A stretch of DNA of 64,000 nucleotides from Costus lasius (lineage: Eukaryota; Streptophyta; Magnoliopsida; Zingiberales; Costaceae): positions 24,859,501-24,923,500 of the forward strand of contig CM050454.1 of the NCBI GenBank assembly GCA_027563935.2. Direction: 5' to 3'. Positions 21,668-33,602 of this stretch are shown piece after piece. The number at the start of each line of letters is the position of its first letter. Position 1 is the stretch's first letter. The notes beneath the pieces were generated by a model. The model made no database searches. It saw only the letters and a list, made by a program, of their open reading frames with translations, and was not told the origin of the DNA. The position numbers were made by a program, and so were the translations under genes.

Positions 21668-23112
21668 TGATGCATCGCATTTTGGTAGTGATTTTCATAG
21701 TTATTTCATGTTAAATCTAGGCTTATTTTAACACTTTTATACTCATTATAGCCTTATTTCCTTCATATCTTCGGAATCTTCACTTTTTGGCACTTTTATT
21801 GAATTTCAGATAAAAACGCCCTTTTTTCGACATATTTTGAAGATTCTGAGGCCACGGGATGATTTCTTGTGTGGAAAACAAGCTGCCCATCAAATTTGGG
21901 CTTACTTGGAGTTAGCCTAACAATCACGGCTAGGTGAACCCCACGGGGTTCACCATCCCAGTCGCCAGCCTGCACAACTCACAGAGAGCATCACGGCCGG
22001 GTGAACCCAGCGGGGTTCACCAGAATTCCATTTGGCCAAAAACTGTCTATAAGACATCACAGCCAGGTCAACCCGGCGGGGTTCACCGCGATTCTAACCC
22101 AGGCTCGCGAGCGACCCAACCCACACTCGGTTTTACTTCGATTTCTCACCCGTTCGGAGTCCAAATTTGGCAAGTAAGGTGTCTATGGAAAGATCTTTCA
22201 GAGGCGAACGCATAGGATATAAAAGCCCCAATTTTCTTGCCCTAATTATCAAGCATTCACACAAAGAAGTGGCCTAGGGCGGAAGAACACGGCGACAGAG
22301 GCGACTTTTAGAGATTTTCGGCGATTGAGATACATGATCATCACGATTTCTTCAGGATTCCTTTGGTTCATCGTCTCCTTCCCCTTAGTTTCATTTTCAT
22401 GTACTTTTCTTATCTTTAAAAGAGAGATCTTGAGCGTTTCAATGACGATTGTAGCGTAAACCCTAATTCGGGGCTTGGTGGAAACCCTTTGATAATTTTA
22501 ACTGTAAACTTTGTATCTATTTATGTTATTTGGTATAAATTTCTGAGCATATTTTACTTCGACGTATTTATTTCATGATTTTATCTTGGCCGAATATTTT
22601 CACGTGTTAGCCGTTACGATTCATATCGAGAGAAGAATCGTAACGGTCGAACCTCTGAGTAAAACTTGCGAGACTTCGACACGAGAGTGCTTGGTCTTCG
22701 CTCGAGGATTTCATAGTCTGTCATAGAACTCATTGGGTTCGTCTTAAAACGATCCACCGCGAGAGTAGGAGGTCGGTCTAAAACGAACACCGGGGTGTAT
22801 CACTCGAGAGAGGGCATCTTGTAACCTAGGGTTAGACTCCTTGTGCAAAACCAATAAACCAAATAACTAATATCTTTCTTGTGCGGTGAAGCCTATCATT
22901 GTGGTGGAAGCCGTAGCCCTGAATTCTCTCTTATATCTTTTCTCTACCGAATTAGTTGAACTTGTTTGTTTTCGATTTCCGTTTTCAAAAACCCACATCT
23001 AGATTCGCCTAGCTATTAGGACTCGGACTTTCTAGTACTCAACCTTGCTCCCTGTGGGATTCGACATCTTTTGTATTACTGCGACATATCCGTGCACTTG
23101 CGGATTGTGTCA
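21668..23112 (+). mobile_element. LTR 2 of plus-strand gypsy family
   Basis: 1445 bp, TGATGC...TGTCA, with palindromes at 21933-21954, 22000-22021 and 22066-22087 and TATAAAAG at 22218-22225. It is flanked on the left by a polypurine tract and on the right by a tRNA-Asp-type primer site. It therefore joins two internal regions in tandem, as produced by recombination between elements. Confidence 0.9.
21933..22087. repeat. Three GGTGAACCC-type palindromes (LTR 2)
   Basis: Same arrangement as in LTR 1, at 67- and 66-bp steps. The third copy has one arm change (GGTCAACCC). Confidence 0.9.
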
Positions 23113-23118
23113 AGTTTT

Positions 23119-23136
23119 TGGCGCCGTTGCTGGGGA
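23119..23136 (+). other. Primer-binding site (tRNA-Asp type) after LTR 2
   Basis: TGGCGCCGTTGCTGGGGA, one change from the complement of the plant tRNA-Asp 3' end, 6 bases after the LTR. Confidence 0.8.
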
Positions 23137-23273
23137 GCAACGTTTGATATTAGTATATTTTCGAGAACTTGTAGACTAGGCTTTAGGTTAGTTTTTCTTT
23201 ATTGTACTGCTATTTACTCATTCTCTTTGCTTACTCGCTGTCTTAGAACTTTATAATTTTTACTGACCATTTT

Positions 23274-25454
23274 ATGCAAAGAAGTTCTAGGGCAGAAGCA
23301 CTCATTGATATTGACCCTGAGATCGAGCACACCTTCAGGTTGAGAAGAAAATAAAATCAAATTCTGAAGAAAGAAATCATGAACCATCCTGGAGGAGAAA
23401 GTCAGATGGAACACATTCAACTCGAAGTGAACAATGAACGAGCACAACAACCAATGGGCAACAATTATAACAACAACAGGACATTGAAGGATTATTCTAC
23501 TCCCTACACTTATGGTTTCCAATCAGGGATTGCTAGGCCTGTTGTTGAGGCCAACAATTTTGAAATAAAACCTGCACTTCTTTCTATGGTGCAACAGAAT
23601 CAGTTGAGGACTCCAACATGCACCTTTCTATTTTTCTGGAATATTGTGATATGTTGAAAATTAATGGAGTGTCTGCTGATGCTATCAGGTTGCGACTATT
23701 CCCCTTCTCCCTGAGGGATAGGGCGAGAGCTTGGCTGCACACACTACCTGCTGCTTCGATAAGAACATGAACAGAGCTTTCTCAAGCCTTTCTCTCCAAG
23801 TACTTCCCTCCATCAAAAACAATCCAATTGCGAAATCAGATAACGAGCTTCATGCAAAAGGATGGAGAGTCTCTATACGAAGCTTGGGAGAGGTTTAAGG
23901 AGCTCCAAAGGATGTGTCCACATCATGGAGTTGAGACTTGGGTTTTGATCCAAACGTTCTACAGCGGTTTGGATTACAATACAAGGCTTACAGTGGACGC
24001 TGCAGCAGGAGGCGCTTTGATGAATAGGAGAGTTGAGGATGCAATGCACCTTCTCGAGGACATCTGAGAGAGGTACTTCTACTAAGAAGTCAGGTAAGTA
24101 TGACCTAGACTCTCTTACTGCACTTACAGCTAAGGTGGATAATTTGACTAGAAAGCTTGATTCTTGGTCTGGTAATTCTATGGATATTAATGCTATTTCT
24201 TGTGAGGTCTGTGGAGTTGTAGGTCATGCAGGAGTAGATTGCCAGGTGGGAGATGGACAGATGACTGCGGCACATCCTGAGCAGTTGAATGCAGTTGGAA
24301 ATTTTAACCAGAACAACAACCCTTATTCCAACTACTACAATCCAGGATGGCGCAACCATCCAAATTTCTCTTACCGGACAACTCAACCAATACAACCCGG
24401 ACAAGTACCACCATAGCAAACACAGCCCCCACAAGGAAACTTTAGGCAACCCCAACAGAACAACTTCAGACCACCAGGATTCCAAGCTAGAAACTATAAT
24501 GCACCGCCACCACCGCAGCAACAGCCAAGACCGAACAATGATTCAAATATGGGCAAGCAACTTGAAGGACTTACAGACATGATGAAGATGATGATGACTA
24601 GGATGGATTCCCTAGAGACACACAATAAGATGCTAGAGAGCTAGCTAGCCCAGCAAGCTAGCTCATCTTCTAGAGCACCAGGGAAGTTACCATCCCAGCC
24701 TGAGGTAAATCCGAGGGAGCAGTGCAATGCAATCTCCACTCGAAGCGGCAAGCAATTGGAAGACCCGAAGATGCCGACAGATGACAGGATAGAAGAGTCA
24801 ATACCAGAACCTGTAGAACCGCATACTGATGTGACACCGATGGCATCTGAACCAACTGAAGAGGAGCGGCCCTATGTGGGACCTCCAACATATAAGCCAC
24901 TGATTCCCTTTCCACAGAGGCTTGTCAAGGCTAAATTGGACAAGCAGTTTGGTAAGTTTTTAGAGGTTTTGAAGAAACTCTACATTAACATCCCTTTTAT
25001 TGATGCTCTTTCGCAGATGCCGACTTATGCAAAATTTCTGAAAGACATTTTATCAAACAAGAGGAAGCTAGAGGATCAAGGGACCGTTGCACTTACTGAG
25101 GAGTGCAGCGCCATCATTCAGAACAAGCTCCCTCAAAAGCTTAAAGACCCCGGCAGTTTTTCCATACCCTGCTAGATTGGGGAGATGTCTTTTCAGAGGG
25201 CTCTGTGCGACTTAGGAGCTACCGTTAGCCTCATGCCACTTTTACTTTGTAAAAGGCTAGACTTAGGGGATTTGCATCCAACTAACATTTCTATACAGCT
25301 TGCAGACCGATCTGTGCGTTACCCAGTTGGTATTTTAGAGGACGTACCTGTTAAAGTAGGAGACTACTTTATTCCTGCCGACTTTATTGTTTTGGAAATT
25401 GATGAAGATGATAGGCTCCCGATCATTCTGTGGAGACCTTTTCTTACCACTCCT
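23274..25454 (+). pseudogene. Gag-protease of plus-strand gypsy, broken and 3'-deleted
   Basis: Gag starts MQRSSRAEALIDIDPEIEH at 23274. A frame change near 23600, an early TAA (about 23352) and TGA at 23768-23770 and 24065-24067 interrupt it. Recognisable parts are NNFEIKPALLSMVQQNQ, LRLFPFSLRDRARAW (near 23690-23740), EAWERFKELQRMCPHHG and the zinc knuckle CEVCGVVGHAGVDC (24202-24243). The conserved LVKAKLDKQFGKFLEVLKKLYINIPF, the protease LCDLGATVSLMP (25201-25236) and LPIILWRPFLTT follow. The frame ends abruptly at 25454 by fusion to the middle of an LTR. Confidence 0.85.
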
Positions 25455-25878
25455 GCTTGGTCTTCGCTCGAGGATTTCATAGTCTGCCATAGAACTCATT
25501 GGGTTTGTCTTAGAACGATCCACCGCGAGAGTAGGAGGTCGGTCTAAAACGAACACCGGGGTGTATCACTCGAGAGAGGGCATCTTGTACCCTAGGGTTA
25601 GACTCCTTGTGCAAAACCAATAAACCAAATAACTAATATCTTTCTTGTGCGGTGAAGACTATCATTGTGGTGGAAGCTGTAGCCCTGAATTCTCTCTTAT
25701 ATCTTTTCTCTACCGAATTAGTTGAACTTGTTTGTTTTCGATTTCCGTCTTGAAAAACCCACATCTAGATTCGCCTAGCTATTAGGACTTGGACTTTCTA
25801 GTACTCAACCTTGCTCCCTGTGGGATTCGACATCTTTTGTATTACTGCGACATATCCGTGCACTTGCGGATTGTGTCA
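25455..25878 (+). mobile_element. Truncated third LTR of plus-strand gypsy block
   Basis: Matches the last ~425 bases of LTR 2 (from about 22688) and ends in GATTGTGTCA. Its 5' two-thirds, the palindromes and the TATA box are deleted. The next base resumes minus-strand gag of the host element, so this is the right edge of the inserted block. Confidence 0.9.
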
Positions 25879-26076
25879 ACAGTATTCAAGAAAAACAGAT
25901 AAATGCATGTTCGGATCTTCAGTCGGTGATCCACCGAATTGGTTTTGCTGTAACATTGACAGAAGTGATGGTTTTATCTCAAAATTATTCGCTTCTATTG
26001 GTGGACGTGCAATACAAGAATGCAGTCCTTGAACATTTGGTGCAGCGAAGTCGCGAAGTGACTTGTTACCGTCCAT
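25879..26076 (-). pseudogene. Displaced N-terminal gag of minus-strand gypsy element
   Basis: The minus strand begins MDGNKSLRDFAAPNVQ at 26076 and continues NNFEIKPSLLSMLQQNQFGG..FLEYC. This is the region that precedes the gag domain and is homologous to 23480-23660 of the plus-strand family. It stops at the inserted block and its continuation is at 13488. Upstream, 26077-26180 also reads as gag-like code (IPFDSEIERTFRRRKN) with a stop. Confidence 0.85.
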
Positions 26077-26329
26077 GTTTGATGTTTGTGAATTCTTCTA
26101 CGATTGATATTTCTGAAGATTCTTGCGACGTCGGAACGTTCTTTCAATTTCTGAATCAAATGGTATTACAGGTTTTGGTCGCAGAGATCTACGCATAAAC
26201 TAAAATTCTAACAAGTAGATGTTCTGTTAAATCAAGAAAGATGTAAAATGATGTAAAAGAAAGTATATTAACAAACTAAAAATGTCTAGTCTAATAACTT
26301 CTTAATCTAGTCAATATTGCCAAAATTAG

Positions 26330-26347
26330 TCCTCGGCAATGGCACCA
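26330..26347 (-). other. Primer-binding site of minus-strand gypsy element
   Basis: The minus strand reads TGGTGCCATTGCCGAGGA, 6 bases inside the LTR boundary at 26354. It is the tRNA-Asp-type site with three changes. It establishes that the adjacent LTR is the 5' LTR. Confidence 0.75.
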
Positions 26348-26353
26348 AAAACT

Positions 26354-26921
26354 TGATAGCGCCCACAGATATAGTAGGCGTTTCCCGCAAGTGCACGGGT
26401 CTATCGAAGTAATAAAATATCGATCCCACAGGGACTAATGGGCAAATACCAACATATCTCAAAATGGCTAGCTAGACGATGTCGAAATTGGTGAAGTTTA
26501 AGATAACAAAATAATTAAAAGTGCAGGAATGTAAACAGAGGAAATCACACGACAGGATTCTAATGAAGAGGTGTATCAGGATATGGGTTCACCACTTTGA
26601 TTCCTTACAGTTGAATAGTTAAACTCTACTGCCGATGTCCTGTCTAGTTCAAGGGGGGCACAGCTTCCTTGTCACGTAGGTAGCTCCCCTCCAATAATCT
26701 TGTCTGCTTCCACGAACTAGATTACCAGTCCAATCCGTAAGGTTCTAATGTGCGGTCGGACGAGTGTCCTTCCACAACGTCTAAGATTCTTATAACCCTC
26801 GCAAATACATACAGACCCGCAAGCGAGGTTTTACCCTCCTAGAGATGTTGAACCGTACTTAAGGTGATTAAAGACTCAAACGCCCCCTTTCTGGTAGCGT
26901 AGGCATAGCATACAGACATAA
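26354..26921 (-). mobile_element. Truncated 5' LTR of minus-strand gypsy element
   Basis: Begins TGATAGCGCCC and follows 1647-2210 closely. Similarity stops at about 26917-26921, where copia leader sequence takes over. The outer ~1450 bp of the LTR and its target duplication are lost. Confidence 0.9.
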
Positions 26922-26957
26922 GTAGGTGTAATCACGCATGTAGGTGTAATCACGCAT
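26922..26957. repeat. 18-bp tandem duplication at gypsy/copia junction
   Basis: gtaggtgtaatcacgcat occurs twice in tandem (26922-26939, 26940-26957), exactly where the gypsy LTR ends and the copia leader starts. Confidence 0.9.
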
Positions 26958-28322
26958 CGTCTGAAGATAGCTGGGCGTGCCCACTGAGTGGGTACAACAC
27001 GGCCCCAACGATAGTCAGAACAGTGAGGTTTCGCGTCAGAAGGCAATCGATAGCTTGATATTGACGTTGGATTTTAACGGTCTTTTATCTTCTTACTATC
27101 ATGCAAATTCTATAGTGATAGCAGAAGAATAAAACATAGATGTGCAAATATTACTTAAAACAGTAAATGAAAGCACCATTATCTTATGTGGTAAAAGCCC
27201 ATAAAAACTTAAGTAAAACCCTAGTTTGACAAAAGTCTTCACTTGAGCTCTTTATGGGACTCTTGTACTTCATCTGGCCCAGCTCGGGCCCAAACGCCAT
27301 CTGCAGCCCAAAAGCGCCCACTGGGTAGAATGGGCCAGTTCTAGAGTCGAACTCTAGACCTCCCACCTGGTGAAGCCAATTGCTGCATGCGCTTCTACCA
27401 TGTGTGCTGTGTGCTCATGTCTGATCAAATTACATTTAAAACTATCTAGACATGATTTGACACGCAGGTCAATTATACATTTTCATAAATCAAAATGTGA
27501 TTCGCAGATCACACCAAAATATTTAATTCCAGGCATGCAGGCCCCAGTACAGCACACAAAATAAGGGCAACCCACATAAGATTAAATAAACACCCATTCA
27601 ACATGTTAAACATGCATATATGTGATCCAAACAGAAATAAAAATTTTTGAAAAAAAACCCATGGCATCAATTTTATTTCCTTATGTGTCCTACTATCTTA
27701 CGACGGTCCATTAACAGGTATCCACTCGTCAGAACAAGTCGGACCCACTTCCCTTGCATGCACCCAGTCATAACTGACTTGCGTCGACCTCATGGTCAAC
27801 TATGCATGCCTTAAGGGCTGAACGTCCCACATGATTTCTGGCAAGCGGGTGTGACCCCGGGCCATAATCATGATCGTTCACTAGGCGCCTCAATCAGACA
27901 TCGCTACACGCCCTTCTGCAGTCGACTTATAGCCACCTGTATAGCTTGCGCACAGGTGCTATCCGGCCGCCCCATCCAGGCTGTCAGATGGTCTGATTAG
28001 GCTGTTGGGTCTAGACTTGACTAACGACTTTAACACTGTTAACTCGTCTAAGTATTTGAAGTAGGTGCAGAGATAAATCTAGTGAGGGTCGCGCATGAAG
28101 ATAATTTTTGAGTGAAAACATCTATAAAATGCGCAAACTAACATCACATGCGCAAGCTTGAATGTAAAAATACAACTATCATATGGTGTGAACAACATGG
28201 CATGTATTTTTCGCATGAGTATAGAAGCATGCGCATCATGTAGATCTACCCAAAACACAAATCAAACATGGATCACAAGATGGCAATCATATGTATCAGG
28301 TCAAAACCTCGCTCTGATACCA
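26940..28322 (-). mobile_element. 5' leader remnant of truncated Angela-like copia element
   Basis: Aligns with the untranslated leader of the complete copia element (about 41985-43268), including cgtctgaagatag, ccactgagtgggtacaacac and the primer site. The primer-binding site (complement of GCTCTGATACCA) is at 28311-28322. Gag and pol are absent, because the left part of the element was lost at the junction with the gypsy LTR. Confidence 0.85.
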
Positions 28323-28324
28323 CT

Positions 28325-29990
28325 AAAAGGAAACCTAGTTCACAAGTATCATTCATATGAACTTGTTGAAGCGAGAAAAAGAAAAACTAGGAAACCAAAA
28401 TCGCATGACTAGATACTATGATCAACCTTGTAAACTTGAAAGTCAAGTTAGAGTGTTACCATTGCCATGAAGTGAGTGGCGGCTTGGAAGAAGAAAGGGG
28501 GCGAGTGCCACTTCTCCAAAGGTATCACACACAGGATGAGATAGGCTTCCTTCCTTGCGCTCCTTGTGCTAGCAAGTCACCAAGGATTCTTTGATCGTGA
28601 CTTGGAGAGGAGATGTGCACCCTTGGGTAGGTCTTCTTTTTTTCTTAACTTCTTCCTTGCGTGAAGATGAAGAAGATGCGAGAGGAGGAAGAGAGTAGAA
28701 GGGGTTTTGAAACCGTTGTTTCCAAAAAGGAAAGATTCGGCCACCAAATATGGTAAGAACCGAATTGTAACTCCCTTCTTAACTCCCCATGAAGCCATCG
28801 AAAACTCCTCTTCAATTGAACCATGCGTTCACAAAGTGAACCGGTTCAATCCCAATTTGGTTCAAGCATCAAACCGAACCAGCCCTGGTTAAGATCTCTC
28901 TGAACCAAGTGGCTCAAGATCTAACCACACATCTCATTGAACCTCTTGATCTTTACGATCAAGCATCAATTCTCCCGATCGAAGCTTACCGATCATATGT
29001 CCTAATCAATCAAACATTATTAGACTAGATCTCACTTCCAATCGGAGTTTAAATTGCTTTAAACTGAACTAGAATAATTCCAGTCCACACGATCTGACAT
29101 AAGCAAGCCATATCATCAAATTGTGCGACCCTAAGGGTTTCCTTCAATGTCAGTAACGATAACTTACGTTATCACGATCAGAGAGGGGTATCTAGCAACA
29201 CATCACTGTCTCCCGATATGAAGGAAAGAGTCTTCCAAGACTACTCCCAAACCACAGCACAAGTGTGAATCTAATTCACTTGGCATACATGTTTCCCTTT
29301 GCCACTGGATGTTCCCGTTGGACAAGCGTGTCAAGCCTGTGACTCCAACATGATGAAAATGATTAGATCAGACGAACATAGTCGTCTGGGTATGGCCATA
29401 CACATTCTCAACCATCTCATCCAGGGGGCCCCTTAGAACATCACACTCCTACTAGGAGAGGCAATCCTATATCTATCACTAGTGCCCTAACATGACTCAT
29501 GCTCACTATCCAAGATAGTCCTTAACCATTATCTTTCAAATGATATTGAACTACCTCAAGATAATGCCAATCATCACTTAGAAACACAAGTGATCTCAAG
29601 TCAGAGGAAATATGCCACTTGCTTGCATATAAGGATTATTCACATTGTGACAAACAATTGAATATCCTAAATAGGGTCAGTCCAGTACATCCAATGCACC
29701 TATGTGTCTGAAACTTATTCCATGCTCGAAGCATCCTACAAGAACATAACACATATTAGTCTCAATCATATCAAGGCTGTCTCATGTTCACCGAGATATC
29801 TCGACTAAGGACAATACTGAATGTCAGCTAAGCTGAACATCATTGAGACATTACTCAGATGTATACATACAGCAGCAGATAATGTAACAATCTGAATAAC
29901 AACAATTGCCTTTATAAAACATATAGATTATACATGATACTGTAAATAATCTAAGGCCTCAAACATTAGCCTTAAGAGCATACCCCAACA
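28325..29990 (-). mobile_element. 5' LTR of truncated Angela-like copia element
   Basis: About 1666 bp, homologous along its length to the LTRs at 35876 and 43271, and ending CCCCAACA. The inner end lacks the expected TGTGAGAACCCC and reads aaaaggaaacctag, so it is diverged there. Its right flank gcaat meets gypsy aORF sequence. Older than the 35-45 kb pair. Confidence 0.85.
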
Positions 29991-30877
29991 GCAATTACCA
30001 ATGAGCATATCAACTCTGCTCGCGTGGGCCGTGCCTCCAGTCTTTGCAACCCAGCGCTCAAGTATGTCCACTGTGTCCTAGCCCATACCCTCATTGGCCG
30101 TGGTGAGAGCGATGGCATGGTCCGTCAGACGGAGTTATTCTATCTCTGGTGCATGCTTCACAGCTTCCAGGTGGACTCTGGGTATTATTTAGCAAAACAG
30201 TTCAGCCGCGTTGCCCGTTCTTTGAAAAGGGTGATTGTGATTGGCAGCCTCATCACTCCTTTGGCAGTTTCTCTGGGTATAGTTCCATATGGCACACTGG
30301 AAGCTATGGCAACAATAGGCTCGACATCGAGTCTTGCGTCGCCATGAAGCTAATCATACACAAGGGCGACTCATACTGCATGACATTCAAAGGGAACCCA
30401 TTCTGCCTGCCTTTACCGAACCCAGAGCGCACAACAGTAAGAGTGCGAGGGAACTGGCGTATCCAGCCGACTGAAGATCCACAGCCTGACCCTGTCGACA
30501 CCGCACCGCCAGCACCAGGATCCTTCTCTTTTGGTGGCACTTCCTCTCATGATTCTATGATGTCTGTATTGCAGGAAATCAAAGAGGAGCAACTCCATCA
30601 ACGCGAGATGATCGATCACTTGGACACCACTGTTACCTACATCCAGCAAGACCATTCCTCTCGCTGGGAGTCCATGGAGGCACACATGCAGAGGCAACAC
30701 AATATGATGGGTTCCATTTGGGAGAAGCTATCAAACATGGATGAGAGGCTTACCTTCATCAATGAAGAGAACATGGCACGCATGGAAATTTCTTAGGAGG
30801 TTGAGCAAGACTATAGCGCATGTGGGAAGAGCAAGAGTTCACGAGGCTCTGGCTCTCGCTCGCGCGAGCGAAGATAG
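29991..30877 (+). pseudogene. aORF of plus-strand gypsy copy 3, truncated and shifted
   Basis: Starts inside the aORF (homologous to about 19510 onward) at the copia boundary. A one-base loss near 30305 shifts the frame (GTLEAM/TIG...), a TAG occurs at 30794-30796, and the terminal TAG is at 30875-30877. Conserved parts are CNPALKYVH, FQVDSGYYLAKQFSR, LDIESCVAMKLIIHKGD, EIKEEQLHQREMIDHLD and a Ser/Arg-rich end. It is more diverged from copies 1 and 2 than they are from each other. Confidence 0.75.
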
Positions 30878-32100
30878 CCTCCTCTCAGCATCAGCATTGA
30901 CATCCACTCCTCTCACATCATGGCATTGTATAGAGGACTATGCAAACTTTTAGAGTGGGTGAGCTATCTTTACTCCGGTTTCTCCTTTTGTCTTCATGTG
31001 GCCATTTCACTTTGCTTGCTAGACTTGTTATGACTGTGACACAATTTTTATTCTGTAATGGATGGTATTGTGGCATTGTATCTTATATGCCATTATATTC
31101 GTGGGCCTGGTCCACATCTTCAGGCCCCACCTTGCGACTGTATGACATTACTCTTTCTGCCTATGTCCGTACTCTTTTTATGATGACTATGCTTTTCAAA
31201 TATGCTGTGTGCAATTTTTCCATTCTTCTATGAGTTTGCAGTTATGTATATGAGTGATGTCCTATGATAGCTGTTTCAAAATTTTGAGTTGAATGCATAA
31301 TTGGTTAGGAATAATCAAAGATTGTTGATAATACCTCCTTGTTAGAGATACTTTTTGATAATGTCCATTTATTCTATGATTTAGAAATTTTGTGATTTGG
31401 ATTGATTTTGAGTTGTTCACTAGTGGGTCAAACATTTCTATGATTGTTAAATCAACTAAAGCTTGCAACTTACATGAGAACCATATTAAGATACATATTC
31501 GCTTAGTTATTCTTTTAATTCCTTTCTGTTGTTGGGGAGACACTGCATTTGTCCAAAATGATATGTTATCAACTGCTGAGCATGAAAAAAAAATAGCTCA
31601 TCCTTAGATTCCTCTACTTGGCACTGCGCAAAATTGGCAGTGGTACCAAAGGACATGAGTTGAAATCTAAGGGATGTGAAGTTGAAATCAATAAAGAGAC
31701 TCCTCTACTTGGCATTGCGAAAAATTGGCAATGGTACCTAAGGTTATGAGTTGAAGTCTATTGCAATAATCAGTGTATCATACCCTGATGAAACATTTGA
31801 GTTAACCCCAATGATTTGAATAGGGAGGATTGGAATTGCATGAGTGTTATGTGTAGGCTTGATTGAATCCTATGTTTGTTGCTTACAAGGTTGTTTGGCA
31901 TCTAGAAATTGTGGGATTAAACTGTTGAACACTAGAAACAATCATTTACTTGATTTCTCTAGATTAGAATTTGGATTGTTATTAAATATTTCTCTAACTT
32001 GGATGTATGCCTCAACCCAAAAGATTGCTCTTATACCTATCCTGTGTTTCATCTTATTTTATTGCTTAAGGACAAGCAAAGATTTAAGTCTGGAGTATTT
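30878..32100 (+). other. 3' noncoding region and polypurine tract, gypsy copy 3
   Basis: Homologous to 14598-15834. TTGGCACTGC...GGTACC motifs lie at 31617-31653 and 31707-31743. The pre-LTR stem-loop is slightly changed (TTGCTTA-AGGA-CAAGCAA, near 32062), followed by the purine tract ending at 32100. Confidence 0.65.
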
Positions 32101-33602
32101 TGATGCCCTGCATTTTAGTAGTAATATTCATAGCTATTTCATGATAAATCTAGGCTTATTTTGACACTTTTATGCTCTTTAAGGCTTATTTGCTTAAATA
32201 CTTCGGAATCTTCACTTTTTGGTGCTTTTGTGAAATTTCAGGTAAAATCACCCTTTTTCAACATATTTTAGAGATTCTAAGACCATAGGACGATTTCTTA
32301 TACAAAGACGAAGCTACACGTCAAATTTGGGCCAAAACGGAGTTAGCCTAAAAAATACGGCCAAGTGAACCCCATGGGGTTCACCAGTTTCTTCGCCAGC
32401 CAGCAGAACCTCACAGAGAGCTTCACGACCGGGTGAACCCTAGCGGGGTTCACCAGATTTCCTTTAGGCCGAAATTTGCATATAACAAAGCATAGCCAGG
32501 TGAACCCCGGCGGGGTTCACCGCGCTTCTTTCAAACAGATTTCATAGAATGAATCTCGGCCAGGTGAACCCGGCGGGGTTCACCCGTGATTCCAACCCAG
32601 GCTCGCGCGGACCGAGTTCCACTCGGATTTTAGGTGATTTCTCACCCATTTGGCATCCAAATTTGGCAAGTGAGGACAATATGGAAAGCTCTTTCGAAGG
32701 AGAACGCATGGGATATAAAAATCCTAATTTTTATGCCCTAATTATCAAGTAATCATACGATGAAGCGGCGGAAGTGGAAGAACACAGCGAAAACACGATT
32801 CCAGGGCAATTTTCGCAGATCTGATCATCGGAGCGCCTCGATTCTGCAGGATTTGTTTTGGTTTATCTTCTCCTATCCTTTAGAAACTCTTCCTTGTGAT
32901 CTTCCTATGTTAAAAGAGAGATTTTTGAGTGTTTCGATGATGATTGTAGCGTAAACCCTATTTCGGGGCTTGGTTGAAGCCCGTTGATGAATTTGATCGC
33001 AAAATTTATTTCAATTTCGTTGTTTGGAATGTATTGTGAGCATATTTTACTTTGACGTGCTTATTCCGTGATTTTACCTTGGCCGAGTATTTTCACGTAT
33101 TAGCTGTTACGATTCATACCGAGAGGAGGATCGTAAGGATGGAATCTCTTAGTAAAACTTGCGATACCTCGACACGAGAGTGTTTGGTATTCGCTCGAGG
33201 GTTTCATAATCTTCCATAGAACCCATTGGGTTCATCTTATAATGATCCACCGCGAGAGTAGGAGGTCGGTCTAAGCCGAACACCGGGGTGTACACTCGAG
33301 AGAGGGCACCTTGTACCCTAGGGTTAGATTCCTTGTGCATAACTAATAGTCCAAATAATTAATATCTGTCTTATGCGATTGAAATAGTCAGCGCGGTGGA
33401 AACCATAGCTCCAATATCTCTCTCATATTTACTCTCTACCGTCGTAGTCATGATTGCCTGTCTTCGATCTTAGTTTTCAAAACCACGTTTCGATTCGCCT
33501 AGCTATTAAAACTTGGATTTTCTGGTACTCAACCTTGTTCCCTGTGGGATTTGACATCTTTTATATTACTTCGACATAACCGTGCACTTGCAGGACGTGT
33601 CA
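32101..33602 (+). mobile_element. 3' LTR of plus-strand gypsy copy 3
   Basis: 1502 bp, TGATGCCCTG...GACGTGTCA, with four palindromes (32364-32584) against three in the other LTRs, and TATAAAAA at 32714-32721. It is followed immediately by copia relic sequence (ctcctccatg), so the gypsy element inserted into that relic. Confidence 0.85.
32364..32584. repeat. Four GGTGAACCC-type palindromes (LTR 3)
   Basis: Copies start at 32364, 32432, 32499 and 32563, with spacings of 68, 67 and 64. Two of them are 23 bp. The extra unit shows that copy number changes while period and arms are kept. Confidence 0.9.
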
